54,562 nt of DNA from Nitrospinae bacterium AH_259_B05_G02_I21 (GTDB taxonomy: Bacteria > JADFOP01), in NCBI GenBank assembly GCA_027717595.1, contig JALLOF010000008.1, positions 1-54,562 of the forward strand. The letters are read 5' to 3'. Position numbers and translations under genes: made by a program. The notes under the pieces were generated by a model, which was given only the letters and a program-made list of their open reading frames with translations, was not told where the DNA came from and made no database searches. Shown in pieces: positions 17,556 to 26,817 of this stretch (position 1 is the stretch's first letter; every line of letters starts with the position of its first letter).

Positions 17556-19304
17556 CTAGCGTCTTTCGGCCGCGGCGGCGCGCTCTCGAGCCTCCAGGAG
17601 CGCCGTCAGGTTTCTTGAGGCCTTGGTGAAGGACGGGTCAATCTCAAGGGTCTCTCGCCAGCGTGCCTCGGCCTCCTCCAGGTCGCCTCGTCGGTATGCC
17701 ACCAGACCGAGCAGGTAGGGGACCTTGGGATTCTGGGCATCGAGGTCCCTCGCCCGACGCAAAGCCTCTTCGGCTCCGCTGAAGTCGCGCTGCCTGTAGC
17801 GGAGAAACCCCAGGTTGTACCACGCCTGAGGGTGGTCCGGCCGGATGATGGTCGCGTGGTGGAAGGCCCGGTGGGCCTCGTCGATGCGCCCCAGCTGGCC
17901 GTAGGCGGCACCCAGGTTGTTCAGCGCATCCACGTGGGTCGGAGAAAGCTCGAGGGCCGCCTCGAAGTGCCTGGCCGCATCCTCCACGCTCCCGCGCTGA
18001 AACAGGGCCTTGCCGACGTTCATCCGGGCGTTGACGCTTCGGGGCGACTGGCGCGCCGTCTTCTCCCAAAGAGCGAGGTCGTCCGACCAGTCCCTGTTGC
18101 GATCAACGGTGTTGATGGCAAAGAGGATGACTACAGCGCACCCGAGCACCCAGACCAGTGGGGCCGGAGCCGTCGATGAGGCTTCCGTCGAGGGCTTTCC
18201 CCCTCGGGTCATCACCCAGGCAATCGCCACGCAGGCCCCCACCGAGGGCGCGTAGAGAAACCTCTCTCCCGCCAGCTCCCCGATGGGCAGCAGATTGCTC
18301 ACCGGAAGCAGGGCAAGTCCCGTCCAGAGAATGCCCCAGGCCACGGGCGTGGCCGAGCGCCTGGCGGCCCAGGCAAGCCCGAGGAGAGCAACAAGAAGGG
18401 CCAAGGCAAGCAGGGGCCCGGCGCCGTCAGTGAGCCCGCGGGCGTGGGCCACGGTCCAGGAGGCGTTAAGGTTTACCGGCAAGACGAACCGCTCCACGTA
18501 GCCGGCAGCCACCTTGAGCATGGTGGGGCCCCGGATGCTCATCGAAGCCCCGTGGAAGTACTGATGGGCCCCCACGGGACCAAGCTGGCCCAGGACGCTC
18601 CAGCGGACCGCTCCATAGGCGACGGCAGCGCCGAGATAGGGGCCGTAGCGGGCGGCCAACCTTCCGGGTCGCCACCACCCGAGCGGGCGACCCAGGAGGC
18701 CGTCGGTCATCACAAGAAGAAGGGGGATCGTGGCGGCCATCTCCTTGGCTCCCAGCGCCACCAGCCAGGCCGCCAAGGCGGCTATCCTCCACAGGGGGGC
18801 CGTGGACGCTCCCCCATCGGCGCGCCGATGAGCCCAAAAGGCAAGAACCCCCCAGAAGGTGGCAAGGACTTCTGAGCGCCCGGAGATCCAGGAGACTGCC
18901 TCGGTGTGAACGGGATGTGCGGCGAAGAGGGCGGCTCCCATCAACGCCATGAGCGGCTCGGCGGGCCATAGACTTCTGAGGAGGACCAAGACCGCCAGGG
19001 ACGCGGCCGTGTGCCAGAGGATGTTTGCGAGGTGAAACCCGAAGGGATTCGGCCCGAAGAGCCGATGATCAATCCAGTAAGTGAGCCCTGTAATGGGCCG
19101 ATAGAGGGCGCGCGTCTTCCCCTCGTGGAGGAACGAGGTGGTGAAGACCTCATCCAGGCGCCCAGGCTCGCGCAAGAGTGGATTGGTGACGATGTCCCTT
19201 TGGTCGTCGTAGAGGAAGGGTCCTCCAAGGGCATTCAGATAACAGCCGACCGCCAGGCCCGCAACGATAAGGAAAGCTGCCGCAGACCGTGACCATCTCT
19301 CCAT
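17556..19304 (-). CDS. TMTC-like polytopic membrane protein with TPR repeats (copy B)
   Basis: A 582-aa protein with the same plan as the copy at 9335-11359: an acidic pair in FLYDDQRD (D33, D34), AAHPVHTEAV, a LGAKEMAATIP motif in the membrane half, then about five TPR units from residue 400. The acidic pair occupies identical residue numbers in both copies. The short C-terminal tail is Arg/Ala-rich. Probably a lipid-linked-sugar transferase of the GT-C fold acting at the periplasmic face; substrate unknown. The start is ATG. It lies 103 nt after the VCBS gene and could be the third gene of the htrA unit. Confidence 0.8.
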   Translation of the reverse strand: MERWSRSAAAFLIVAGLAVGCYLNALGGPFLYDDQRDIVTNPLLREPGRLDEVFTTSFLHEGKTRALYRPITGLTYWIDHRLFGPNPFGFHLANILWHTAASLAVLVLLRSLWPAEPLMALMGAALFAAHPVHTEAVSWISGRSEVLATFWGVLAFWAHRRADGGASTAPLWRIAALAAWLVALGAKEMAATIPLLLVMTDGLLGRPLGWWRPGRLAARYGPYLGAAVAYGAVRWSVLGQLGPVGAHQYFHGASMSIRGPTMLKVAAGYVERFVLPVNLNASWTVAHARGLTDGAGPLLALALLVALLGLAWAARRSATPVAWGILWTGLALLPVSNLLPIGELAGERFLYAPSVGACVAIAWVMTRGGKPSTEASSTAPAPLVWVLGCAVVILFAINTVDRNRDWSDDLALWEKTARQSPRSVNARMNVGKALFQRGSVEDAARHFEAALELSPTHVDALNNLGAAYGQLGRIDEAHRAFHHATIIRPDHPQAWYNLGFLRYRQRDFSGAEEALRRARDLDAQNPKVPYLLGLVAYRRGDLEEAEARWRETLEIDPSFTKASRNLTALLEARERAAAAERR

Positions 19305-19407
19305 CTACGGCCCCCACGACCCGACAGGCGGGCCAGTGCTCCCTTCCCGCTCGGATAGAGGTCGTCTGGGCGGCCAAACGACAAACAACGCGCAGGGCCA
19401 GGCCTCG

Positions 19408-21390
19408 TTATCGCTTGCCAAGGCGGTACAGCTCAAGTCGGCTGGATGGATTTCTCACGTACGTGGTGTTGTGCATCAACAGGACCAGTTCTTTGACGCC
19501 GTCTCCCTCGATGTCCCCCAGGGCGAAATCGGCAAGGTAGTGCTGTTCCTCGGGCCTCGTCTCCCATTCTTTAACGTAGCTGACGCCGTTCCAGGCGAAT
19601 TGGACCACCCGCCCATTCTTGCGCACAGTGGTGTTAGCCAGGCTCCGGCTCAATAACGACTCCTGGTTGCTGCCGATCAAGAGCCCGTAGTGACCATCGT
19701 CCGGGCCCCCGAGGCGGGCAATCTCTATGCGGCCCTTCAGGAAGCGCGAAACCATAAGCTCATCCGGGCTCGAGTCTCGCCGGACGTACTTTTCGTAGGT
19801 CGGGTCGCGGGGAAGCTGCTTGAAGCTGACGTGGTTAAAACCGCCGACCAGCTCATTGCTTCGCCACGTGACCTCGATCCCCTTGCTGAACGAGGCCAGC
19901 CGACCGTTGTCCTGGATTACGAAATACTCCGGGGAGCCGCTATCCTTGATGTCTGCGACCATGAACCCGTAGATGTGGAACTGGGTCGGGATGGTCGAAG
20001 CGGTTTCCTTCTCGTAGGTCGTGCCGTTCCAGCGAAGCTGGAACACCCGGCCCCGGTACATATCATAGGTCCCCATCCGCTGGGCAAGCAGGATGCCCCT
20101 GCCGAGCTGAGGGCTTTTGAGGACCCGCAAGAAGTAGGGTTGCTTCGACCATATTTTCACGAACCGCCCGCCCCGGTATTCCAGAACGAACGACCGGAGC
20201 TTGTTCTCAACGGTCTGGACCCCTTGGGATGACTTGAGGTGGGTGACGAAAATCTCATCTATGCCGTTGCCGTTGATATCGGCAATATCGAGGCGCAGGA
20301 AACTGCTCCATCCGCCCCAGCTCGAGCCTTTGATCGTTTGAAACTCGGTAAACCTCATCCCATCCCAGCGATAGAACTTGAGAAATCGGTCGCCCATGCC
20401 GACCAGCTCACTGCGACCATCGCCGTCAATGTCCCCCATGGCGATGTTCAACAGATGGGCACTTTTGGAGAGGTCCTGACTGGCGCGGAATTGCCGCATC
20501 ATCTCTGGGGAAATCTCCCCAATCTTGGCGTGCCGCTGGATGTCGGGATTGATGGCGGGCGTCTTTTCGACCTTCTTGGCCTCCTCCAGCGCCATGAGCC
20601 GCCTCTCCAACTCTTGCAAGCGCTTCGCAGCCGCCGACAAGGGGGCCTTGCCCTGTGGGCCCTCCGCCACTATCGGTGCGCCGATTGAGAAATTACCTCC
20701 CACCACGAAAAGCGGCTCGCCCGTGTAGCGCGACGAGACCCGGATGTCAACCCTCGAGCCCTTCTCATCCGCGCTGATGATTGGTTGAACGAGAAAGGCG
20801 TAGCGCCGTTCCTTCCAGACTTCCACGTCGGGGCCTTTGGTGTGCATGACGGTCGGTCGAAAGCGGTCCGAGCGCTCGAGGCTGACCGTCAGCATATCGT
20901 CCACATTCTTGGACCCCTCCGGGGGGGTCACCAAAAACTTCGCCGGCCCCAACAGCGCGTCCAGGCGGCTCGAGTATTTGATGACGTCCCCGGGGCTGGC
21001 GGAGGCTCCAGGCTTGATCCTCAGCAGCTGGGCCTGGCCCAAACCCTCGCCCACCTCGAAAACCCGCACCAGCCCGATGACGTGCTCAAGGCGGCCGAGC
21101 CGCTCGCCCGTAAGCTTGTTGACCACCTCCTCGCCGGAGCGATAGAGAAACAGCTCTTGGTCCGGCACGGGAGAGCGATCTGGGGCGAACTTCACCACGA
21201 GCGTCCCGTTGGGGCGCACCTCGACAACCGTCCCTGCGGCCGAGCTGAAGCGTGCCGAGAGCTGCTTGACCAAAGCGTCAATGACGACGGGCAGCGGCCT
21301 GGCGGCCGCCAGGCCCTGTGAGGCCACGAAGAGGAACGCAACAGAGGCGATTGCTGCCAGCCCAAGCACCCTAGTGCGCCGCACCATCAT
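19408..21390 (-). CDS. Exported VCBS/FG-GAP-repeat protein, FlgT-like N-terminus
   Basis: A 660-aa protein with a signal peptide (LGLAAIASVAFLFVASQGLA, cut near residue 29). Residues 30-140 resemble the FlgT-type domain of outer-membrane-associated proteins (LVKQLSARF, GTVVEV). A middle coiled region (AAKRLQELERRLMALEEAKK) follows. From residue 320 there are four FG-GAP/VCBS-like blades with calcium-type loops: GDIDGDGRSE, ADINGNGIDE, ADIKDSGSPE and GDIEGDGVKE. This suggests a beta-propeller in the periplasm or on the cell surface. Its ATG overlaps the htrA stop (ATGA), so the two proteins are made together; it may be a partner or scaffold of the protease. Function otherwise unknown. Confidence 0.8.
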   Translation of the reverse strand: MMVRRTRVLGLAAIASVAFLFVASQGLAAARPLPVVIDALVKQLSARFSSAAGTVVEVRPNGTLVVKFAPDRSPVPDQELFLYRSGEEVVNKLTGERLGRLEHVIGLVRVFEVGEGLGQAQLLRIKPGASASPGDVIKYSSRLDALLGPAKFLVTPPEGSKNVDDMLTVSLERSDRFRPTVMHTKGPDVEVWKERRYAFLVQPIISADEKGSRVDIRVSSRYTGEPLFVVGGNFSIGAPIVAEGPQGKAPLSAAAKRLQELERRLMALEEAKKVEKTPAINPDIQRHAKIGEISPEMMRQFRASQDLSKSAHLLNIAMGDIDGDGRSELVGMGDRFLKFYRWDGMRFTEFQTIKGSSWGGWSSFLRLDIADINGNGIDEIFVTHLKSSQGVQTVENKLRSFVLEYRGGRFVKIWSKQPYFLRVLKSPQLGRGILLAQRMGTYDMYRGRVFQLRWNGTTYEKETASTIPTQFHIYGFMVADIKDSGSPEYFVIQDNGRLASFSKGIEVTWRSNELVGGFNHVSFKQLPRDPTYEKYVRRDSSPDELMVSRFLKGRIEIARLGGPDDGHYGLLIGSNQESLLSRSLANTTVRKNGRVVQFAWNGVSYVKEWETRPEEQHYLADFALGDIEGDGVKELVLLMHNTTYVRNPSSRLELYRLGKR

Positions 21391-22865
21391 CCCCCTCCTT
21401 TGAGGGCAATGTAGAGGGTCCTGTCGGCCCGTTGCACCAGCAGGAGAATGGATCCGCCCGAGTGGCCGAGGTCTCGCATGAGACGGAGATAGTCCCTGAG
21501 CGTTTTAACCGATTGGCGATTCACTTCCAAAATCACGTCGCCCCTCTCAACACCCGCCTTGGAGGCCACACTATCGTGCTCCACGCGGGTGATTACGATC
21601 CCTGATGTGGTGGCGGGAGCATTATAGCGCTCCCGCAAGACCTCGGTAATCTCCTCGAGCCTCAAGCCAAACCCCGCCTGAATCTCTCGCTCGACCGAGT
21701 ACTTCTCGCTCCCCCTCTCCCCGATTACGAGTTGGAACGTCTTTCGTTTCCCATCGCGCAGCACATCGAGCTCCACCTCGCTCCCAGCCGAGAGGGTGGC
21801 AACGGCCCGCTGCAATGACCTGACCCCATCAACCGCCCGGTGGTTGAAGGCCACGATAACGTCCCCCTCCTGGATGCCCGCCTCGAAGGCCGAATTCCCC
21901 TCTAACACATTCGTCACCAGGGCCCCGCCTGGCTCGGACAAACCGAACGCCCGGGCCGTCTTGTGGTCGACCTCCTGGATATTGATCCCGAGCCAACCTC
22001 GAGCCACTCGGCCGTGGGCAACCAGTTGGGGCACAAGCGCCTTGGCCATGTTGATGGGGATGGCGAACCCGATGCCCTGGCCTGGAGAGACAATGGCAGT
22101 GCTGATGCCGACCGCCTCGCCGCGGGTATTGAGGAGCGGGCCGCCCGAGTTGCCCGGATTGATGGAAGCATCGGTCTGGATGAAATTATCGTACGGGCCA
22201 GCGCCTATCTCCCGGCCCTTCGCACTCACGATGCCCGCCGTCACGGAGTGGGAATACCCATAGGGGTTTCCGATGGCAAGGACCCAATCGCCGATTTCCA
22301 ACCGTTCCGAGTCCCCCAATGGAATGATGGGCAGGTCCTCGGGGGGGTCGATCTTGATAAGGGCGATGTCGGTCTTTTCGTCGCGGCCCACGACCGTGGC
22401 GCGATACTCCCTTTTGTCAAGGAGGGTTACCCAGACGCTGTTCTCCGTACCCTCGATGACGTGGCTGTTCGTCAGGATGTAGCCCGCTCGGTTGATGACA
22501 AATCCGCTGCCAAGGCTGCGGTTTGAATGGGCGTACGGCCCGCCGAAAAACTTCTCGAAGAAGCCCTTAAATCTCTCCTGCTGCTCTAAGCGGGAGCTGC
22601 GATCCCGCTTTTTCGTCGTGGATATATTGACCACGGCAGGGACGAAGGCCTTTGCAATTTTCGCGAACGACGGTCCATTCGGCACTTCCGCCGCGGGCGA
22701 GAGCGCTATACCTTCGGACCACAGGCGCGAGGGCTGCTCGGCCGATGAGGCCCACGAGCTGTGAAGCCCCACGACGGACGCGAAAGCCCACGACAGGCTC
22801 ACCACCAGGAGGCCACGACCAATCCAGCGGTGGGCAGCTGCACGAGAGGGAATTGTTACGTACAC
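21387..22865 (-). CDS. HtrA/DegP-type periplasmic serine protease with two PDZ domains
   Basis: A 492-aa protein. An N-terminal hydrophobic segment (residues 17-33) serves as signal or anchor. The trypsin-like domain has the triad H135 (LTNSHVIEG), D166 (EKTDIALI) and S240 (NPGNSGGPL). Two PDZ domains follow at about 290-375 and 395-490. Family members degrade or refold misfolded envelope proteins. The start is GTG with GGAG 7 nt upstream. The promoter upstream is close to consensus, so I see no sign of a dedicated sigma-E-type element. The stop overlaps the start of the VCBS gene. Confidence 0.94.
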   Translation of the reverse strand: MYVTIPSRAAAHRWIGRGLLVVSLSWAFASVVGLHSSWASSAEQPSRLWSEGIALSPAAEVPNGPSFAKIAKAFVPAVVNISTTKKRDRSSRLEQQERFKGFFEKFFGGPYAHSNRSLGSGFVINRAGYILTNSHVIEGTENSVWVTLLDKREYRATVVGRDEKTDIALIKIDPPEDLPIIPLGDSERLEIGDWVLAIGNPYGYSHSVTAGIVSAKGREIGAGPYDNFIQTDASINPGNSGGPLLNTRGEAVGISTAIVSPGQGIGFAIPINMAKALVPQLVAHGRVARGWLGINIQEVDHKTARAFGLSEPGGALVTNVLEGNSAFEAGIQEGDVIVAFNHRAVDGVRSLQRAVATLSAGSEVELDVLRDGKRKTFQLVIGERGSEKYSVEREIQAGFGLRLEEITEVLRERYNAPATTSGIVITRVEHDSVASKAGVERGDVILEVNRQSVKTLRDYLRLMRDLGHSGGSILLLVQRADRTLYIALKGGG

Positions 22866-22898
22866 TGTAATGCTCCGAAGGAATCAGTTTAGGTCGGT

Positions 22899-22927
22899 AT
22901 GATAGAAGATAGCCCTGGGGTTGTCAA
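22899..22927 (-). promoter_or_regulatory. Putative sigma-70 promoter for the htrA-VCBS unit
   Basis: On the minus strand TTGACA (22927-22922), a 17-nt spacer and TATCAT (22904-22899). Perfect -35, good -10 and optimal spacing. The predicted start site near 22892 leaves a leader of about 27 nt that carries the GGAG used by the GTG start. Confidence 0.65.
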
Positions 22928-23095
22928 GAGAAAGTTCTCCTCGTCAGCTTCACTATACATCGTTATATAATAATATATTACATTTATATAATTGCGGCAT
23001 TACATTAAGTATTGCTTTGGGAGGGCTCGAAGAACATCCAGGGCTTTGAGCGGAGATGGGGCATAATAGAGACGTCTGCGGAGGCTCATCGAGCG

Positions 23096-23851
23096 GTGAC
23101 CAGCGAAGCTGCCATCTCGATCATCATCCCGACCCTGGGGGAGGAAACCGCGCTAGAGGCTTGCCTCAAGGGGTTGGTTGCGACGGGCGTCGAGGAGTGC
23201 CTGGTGGTGGACGGCGGCGGCGGCGACGCCACCGTGGAGGTCGCCTCCCGCCACGCAACGCATGTGCTCGTCGTCCAGGGCGGCAGGGGAGCGCAGTGCA
23301 ACGCCGGGGCCGCCCAGGCCACCGGGCGCATCCTCTGCTTCCTTCACGCCGACACAACGCTGCCGGACGACTGGCGCAAACAAATCCTCGAGGTCATAGA
23401 CCATCGAGGCTGCGTTGCCGGGGCCTTTAGGTTCGGGCTCGCAGGGGACCGGTGGACCTGGAGGATCATCGAGGCGGGAGCCAACTTGCGCTCGAGGTGG
23501 CTGGGCCTTCCCTACGGCGACCAGGCCCTCTTTGTGCGCAGAGACGTTTTCGCCGCCATGGGGGGGTTCCGCCCCCTCCCCTTCATGGAAGACGTCGATT
23601 GGGTGAGGCGGCTTCGCCGATACGGCCCGCTGGAGCTCGCTCGCGGGCGGGCCAGGACATCCCCGCGGCGCTGGGAGCGAGATGGGGTGGTCGGGACCAC
23701 GCTTCGCAATAACATCGTGCTGCTCGGCTACTTCCTCGGAATCGACCTATCCACTCTACACCGCTGGTACTTCCGACCCGGCTCCGGCCGCGCCACACCA
23801 CCCCTCAGAAGCTCCGAGGCCGCTTCAGACGAGCGCCCGTCGCCGTCGTAG
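23096..23851 (+). CDS. Family 2 glycosyltransferase (TIGR04283-like)
   Basis: A 251-aa GT-A enzyme. The nucleotide-sugar fold opens with ISIIIPTLGEE. VVDGGGGDAT and the DxD-like FLHADT near residue 84 bind the donor. GDQALFVRR and FMEDVDWVRRL match the TIGR04283 group, sometimes labelled arsenosugar glycosyltransferase. No arsenic genes are nearby, so that name should not be taken as a function. I chose the GTG at 23096 because GGAGG (23080-23084) lies 11 nt upstream and relatives begin at this point. A TTG at 23012 would add 28 residues unlike the family. The upstream 230 nt are very AT-rich. Confidence 0.85.
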   Translation: MTSEAAISIIIPTLGEETALEACLKGLVATGVEECLVVDGGGGDATVEVASRHATHVLVVQGGRGAQCNAGAAQATGRILCFLHADTTLPDDWRKQILEVIDHRGCVAGAFRFGLAGDRWTWRIIEAGANLRSRWLGLPYGDQALFVRRDVFAAMGGFRPLPFMEDVDWVRRLRRYGPLELARGRARTSPRRWERDGVVGTTLRNNIVLLGYFLGIDLSTLHRWYFRPGSGRATPPLRSSEAASDERPSPS

Positions 23852-23941
23852 CGGAAGCTCTATCGGGCCGCCACCCTCCGCTCGTTGACCTCCCCTGCCC
23901 CTCTTTGCTACAATCACCTCCCATCCACAGGAAGGTTGCTC

Positions 23942-24259
23942 ATGCCGATTTACGTCTACAAATGTGACAACGGCCATCTGTTCGAGAGGCTCCAGAAGAT
24001 AGACGACCCGCCACCGGAGCATTGCGAAGAGTGCGACGCCCCGGTGGAGAAGGCCCTCACCTCAGCAGGCCTCATCGGGAAAACATCCGGTTTTTCGACC
24101 GAAAGCATCACCCCAGAGGCCGCCGCGCGGGCCACCGGACAGGAAGGCAAGGAAGGACGGCCCCGCAGGGAAAACGTCTTCGTCCAGAAGATGCCAGGCT
24201 TCGAGTCCCGTGCCAAAGAGCGGCGAAAGGCTCGCCGAAAGAAGCCCAAGTCTTCCTAA
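23942..24259 (+). CDS. FmdB-like small zinc-ribbon protein
   Basis: A 105-aa protein starting MPIYVYKCDNGHLFE, the FmdB/CxxC_CXXC_SSSS opening, with a second pair CEEC at C27/C30. The first knuckle has only one Cys: C8 is followed by DNGH rather than ExCGH, so His12 would have to serve as ligand or the ribbon is altered. The C-terminal 40 residues are highly basic. Family members are thought to be regulatory or nucleic-acid-linked; no reaction is known. It starts about 90 nt after the GT2 gene, with GGAAGGTTGCTC before the ATG, and converges on the TPR gene. Confidence 0.8.
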   Translation: MPIYVYKCDNGHLFERLQKIDDPPPEHCEECDAPVEKALTSAGLIGKTSGFSTESITPEAAARATGQEGKEGRPRRENVFVQKMPGFESRAKERRKARRKKPKSS

Positions 24260-24321
24260 AACCGCCTGCTCTTCTCTTATCTTAAAAAACTGTCAGGAGA
24301 TGACCCTTTATCGGAAGGGAA

Positions 24322-26808
24322 TCATTTGTACAGGTGTGCGTCGGGGACGGGCTTGTTACCAAGGCGAATGGAGGGATAGACAGAAAGGCCCGTTGCGCGC
24401 ACCTTGGTGTTGATGTCAACGATGCCGAGCGGAAAGAGGGCCCCCACGTTGGGGCTTTCCTTATCAATCCCGAAGTTGACTCCCGCCCCGTAGCGGCGCA
24501 AATAGAGGGCGCCTCCCGTTGAGAGCTCGCTGAGGTCGGAAGATACGTCGGCGCCGAGATTGGCGTAGAGCGTCTCCTCGTACTGGCCCAATTCGTCCTC
24601 GGACAGATAGACATTGCCTGTGATCTCGTTGACTTCCTGAACGATAAAGGGGTTGTAGCGCTTTTCCTCGGCCACGGTGCCGCCAAAGGCCTCCCTGACT
24701 GCAACCACCAAGGGTCCCTCGATCCCATATTTCTCGGACAGGGCGTAGGCTCGCTTCCTGTCGAGGTCCCGCATCAGGCCCTCGAAGCGGGCCACCACCT
24801 CAGGATTCAGGCGAAAGACTTGCGATGATTCGCTCCCGTCGGGCAAGGTGAAGAACATCTTCATCCGGTCGTTTCGAAGCAGGACGATGCCCTTGTCGTG
24901 AAGCTCCCGATTGGAGGGGTCCCCGTCGAACAAGCGGGAATCTAGATTGAGCCCTTGGGGGCCGATGACCTCGGGATGATCGAGGAGGTACTTTCGGCTC
25001 AGCCTGAAGCGGTCTTCATATTGCTGCGCGAGGGCGACGATGCGCTCCTTCGCCTTGGCGACCTGCTTGGTCTCTGGAAATTGCTCGATGATGGCCCGAT
25101 AGAGGCGGGTTTTCATCAACGGATCGGGCACCATGGTGGCTTGAGCCAGAAGGCTCCGTGCCGCCCTTCCTCGCAAGCTTTTAATTTTTCGCTCCGACGC
25201 CCGGCCGCTTATCTGATAGTACATCAAGGCGTCAATATACCTGTGCTCGCGCTCGTACGCCCGGCCGATCTGGTAGTAGACTTCCTTCACCTCCGGCGCA
25301 TCTGGGTGGTCCCGGGAGAACCTCAGTCCCTCATCGATAATCGGCTCGTTCGGAATCGGGTCGTGGCTCACCACGTTCACCGTCCGCATGGTCGCTCCCA
25401 GGAGGTTGATCATCCCGAGGGTCTCGACCGACTTGATCCCCTCGATGAAGAGTTGATAGACGCCCAGATCGGCGTTCTGGCGGGCGAGGCCTTCGCCGAT
25501 CAAGGCGTACTGGACCTGCTTGCGGGTGTGCTCGCGCTTGGCCGCGTAGAAGGCCCCCAACCGGTCGAACTCTTGAGAGGAGAGCACCAAGCGGGCCCGC
25601 CGGCCCATATTCTCGTCCTTGTAGTTCCATGCTATCTTTTTGAGGAGCCGTTTCCCTTTCTCTATGTCTCCCGACAGGGCGGCCGTCGAGGCAAGGGCAT
25701 AGGCCGCCTCATCCCGAAACTGGCTCTTTGGGAAGCGCTCGATAAAGACCTCTGCAAACCGCTCCACCGCCGCATGGTCCCCGGCGGCCACCGCTACCAA
25801 AATCCGCCGGTACACCTCTTCTTCCTCTAACCCCTGAGGACCCGCTTGGCTGCGCACCACCGTGAGGGAGCGGTCCATGGCGGTCTCGTACTCTGCCCGA
25901 AGCTTATCCACCCGCTTTAGCCCCTCCAGGGCCTCGGGGAAGCCGGGCTCCAGCTCCAGGGCCCGACTATAGGCCCCCTGCGCTTCATCGTAGCTATGGG
26001 CCTCGAGAAGATCGGCGGCCTTCTCCATCTCTTCGCGAAGGGCCCAGCGGCGCTTTTTCTCCTCCAGCCGCATGACCTTGGAGTGCACCTCATCGGCATC
26101 GGGCGCATTGGGGTGCTTGGCGAGGTAGGTCTGGTATTCGGCCAGGGCCTTCTTCTCCCTGACGCTCATCTTGCGGATCTCTTCGAGGTTAATGAAGGTG
26201 CGGACCGCCGCATCGATCGTGCTGCCGACGACCGAGCCCATGGTCAGGCCCACCAGGTCGAGGGAGCGCAAAAAACCGTTGACCACGAGGCCGACCTTGG
26301 CGAGCTGAGCTTCATCGAGGAGGCGCTCGGCCCGGGCCAATTCGGCATTCTTTATCCGGTAGGCGATGACCTGCTTGAGCTCTTGATTGAGATCCTTCTT
26401 GCGAAGCGCCTGCTGTTGGGCCTCCCGGTAGGCCTTCGGGTCGGTGATGTGACTGTTGCGGAACTGGAGCATGTTGTCGGCCAGGCCCGTCGGCATCTGC
26501 TGTGAGTTGATCATCTCCAGGTCTCGCCTCATCAGGCGGCGGTAATATCTGTCAATCGCCCAGGAGCGCCCGATGTAGCCCGCGATGATGGCCTGCTCGA
26601 CCATCCGCTCCACATCATCGGGGAAATACTGCATCGACTCGAGAGATTTCTTGATCGGGTGGAACTCCTCAGCGGCGGGCGAGAGGTCTATTGGCTGCAG
26701 CCCCTCCTCACCGCGTGGCAACGGCTTCGGGTCGGGCTCGGCCGCCATGGCCGCATGGGCCGCCCATATGAGGATCATCGCTACGGCGATGAGGGTTCTC
26801 AAACGCAT
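24322..26808 (-). CDS. Exported TPR-containing protein of unknown family
   Basis: An 828-aa protein with a signal peptide (LIAVAMILIWAAHAAMAAE, cut near residue 22). Residues 100-250 are helical and charged. TPR-like helix pairs can be seen around 270-310 (AHSYDEAQGAYSRALELEPG), 350-400 and 505-600. The last 200 residues change to a beta-rich region with GNVYLSEDE, GALYLRRYGAGVNFG and LGIVDINTK, which could pair with an envelope structure. I do not recognise the family. It is the last of a two-gene unit, 9 nt after a lipoprotein gene that also has TPR-like helices. An envelope assembly or scaffold role is a guess. Confidence 0.65.
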   Translation of the reverse strand: MRLRTLIAVAMILIWAAHAAMAAEPDPKPLPRGEEGLQPIDLSPAAEEFHPIKKSLESMQYFPDDVERMVEQAIIAGYIGRSWAIDRYYRRLMRRDLEMINSQQMPTGLADNMLQFRNSHITDPKAYREAQQQALRKKDLNQELKQVIAYRIKNAELARAERLLDEAQLAKVGLVVNGFLRSLDLVGLTMGSVVGSTIDAAVRTFINLEEIRKMSVREKKALAEYQTYLAKHPNAPDADEVHSKVMRLEEKKRRWALREEMEKAADLLEAHSYDEAQGAYSRALELEPGFPEALEGLKRVDKLRAEYETAMDRSLTVVRSQAGPQGLEEEEVYRRILVAVAAGDHAAVERFAEVFIERFPKSQFRDEAAYALASTAALSGDIEKGKRLLKKIAWNYKDENMGRRARLVLSSQEFDRLGAFYAAKREHTRKQVQYALIGEGLARQNADLGVYQLFIEGIKSVETLGMINLLGATMRTVNVVSHDPIPNEPIIDEGLRFSRDHPDAPEVKEVYYQIGRAYEREHRYIDALMYYQISGRASERKIKSLRGRAARSLLAQATMVPDPLMKTRLYRAIIEQFPETKQVAKAKERIVALAQQYEDRFRLSRKYLLDHPEVIGPQGLNLDSRLFDGDPSNRELHDKGIVLLRNDRMKMFFTLPDGSESSQVFRLNPEVVARFEGLMRDLDRKRAYALSEKYGIEGPLVVAVREAFGGTVAEEKRYNPFIVQEVNEITGNVYLSEDELGQYEETLYANLGADVSSDLSELSTGGALYLRRYGAGVNFGIDKESPNVGALFPLGIVDINTKVRATGLSVYPSIRLGNKPVPDAHLYK

Positions 26809-26817
26809 GGTGGCGCC

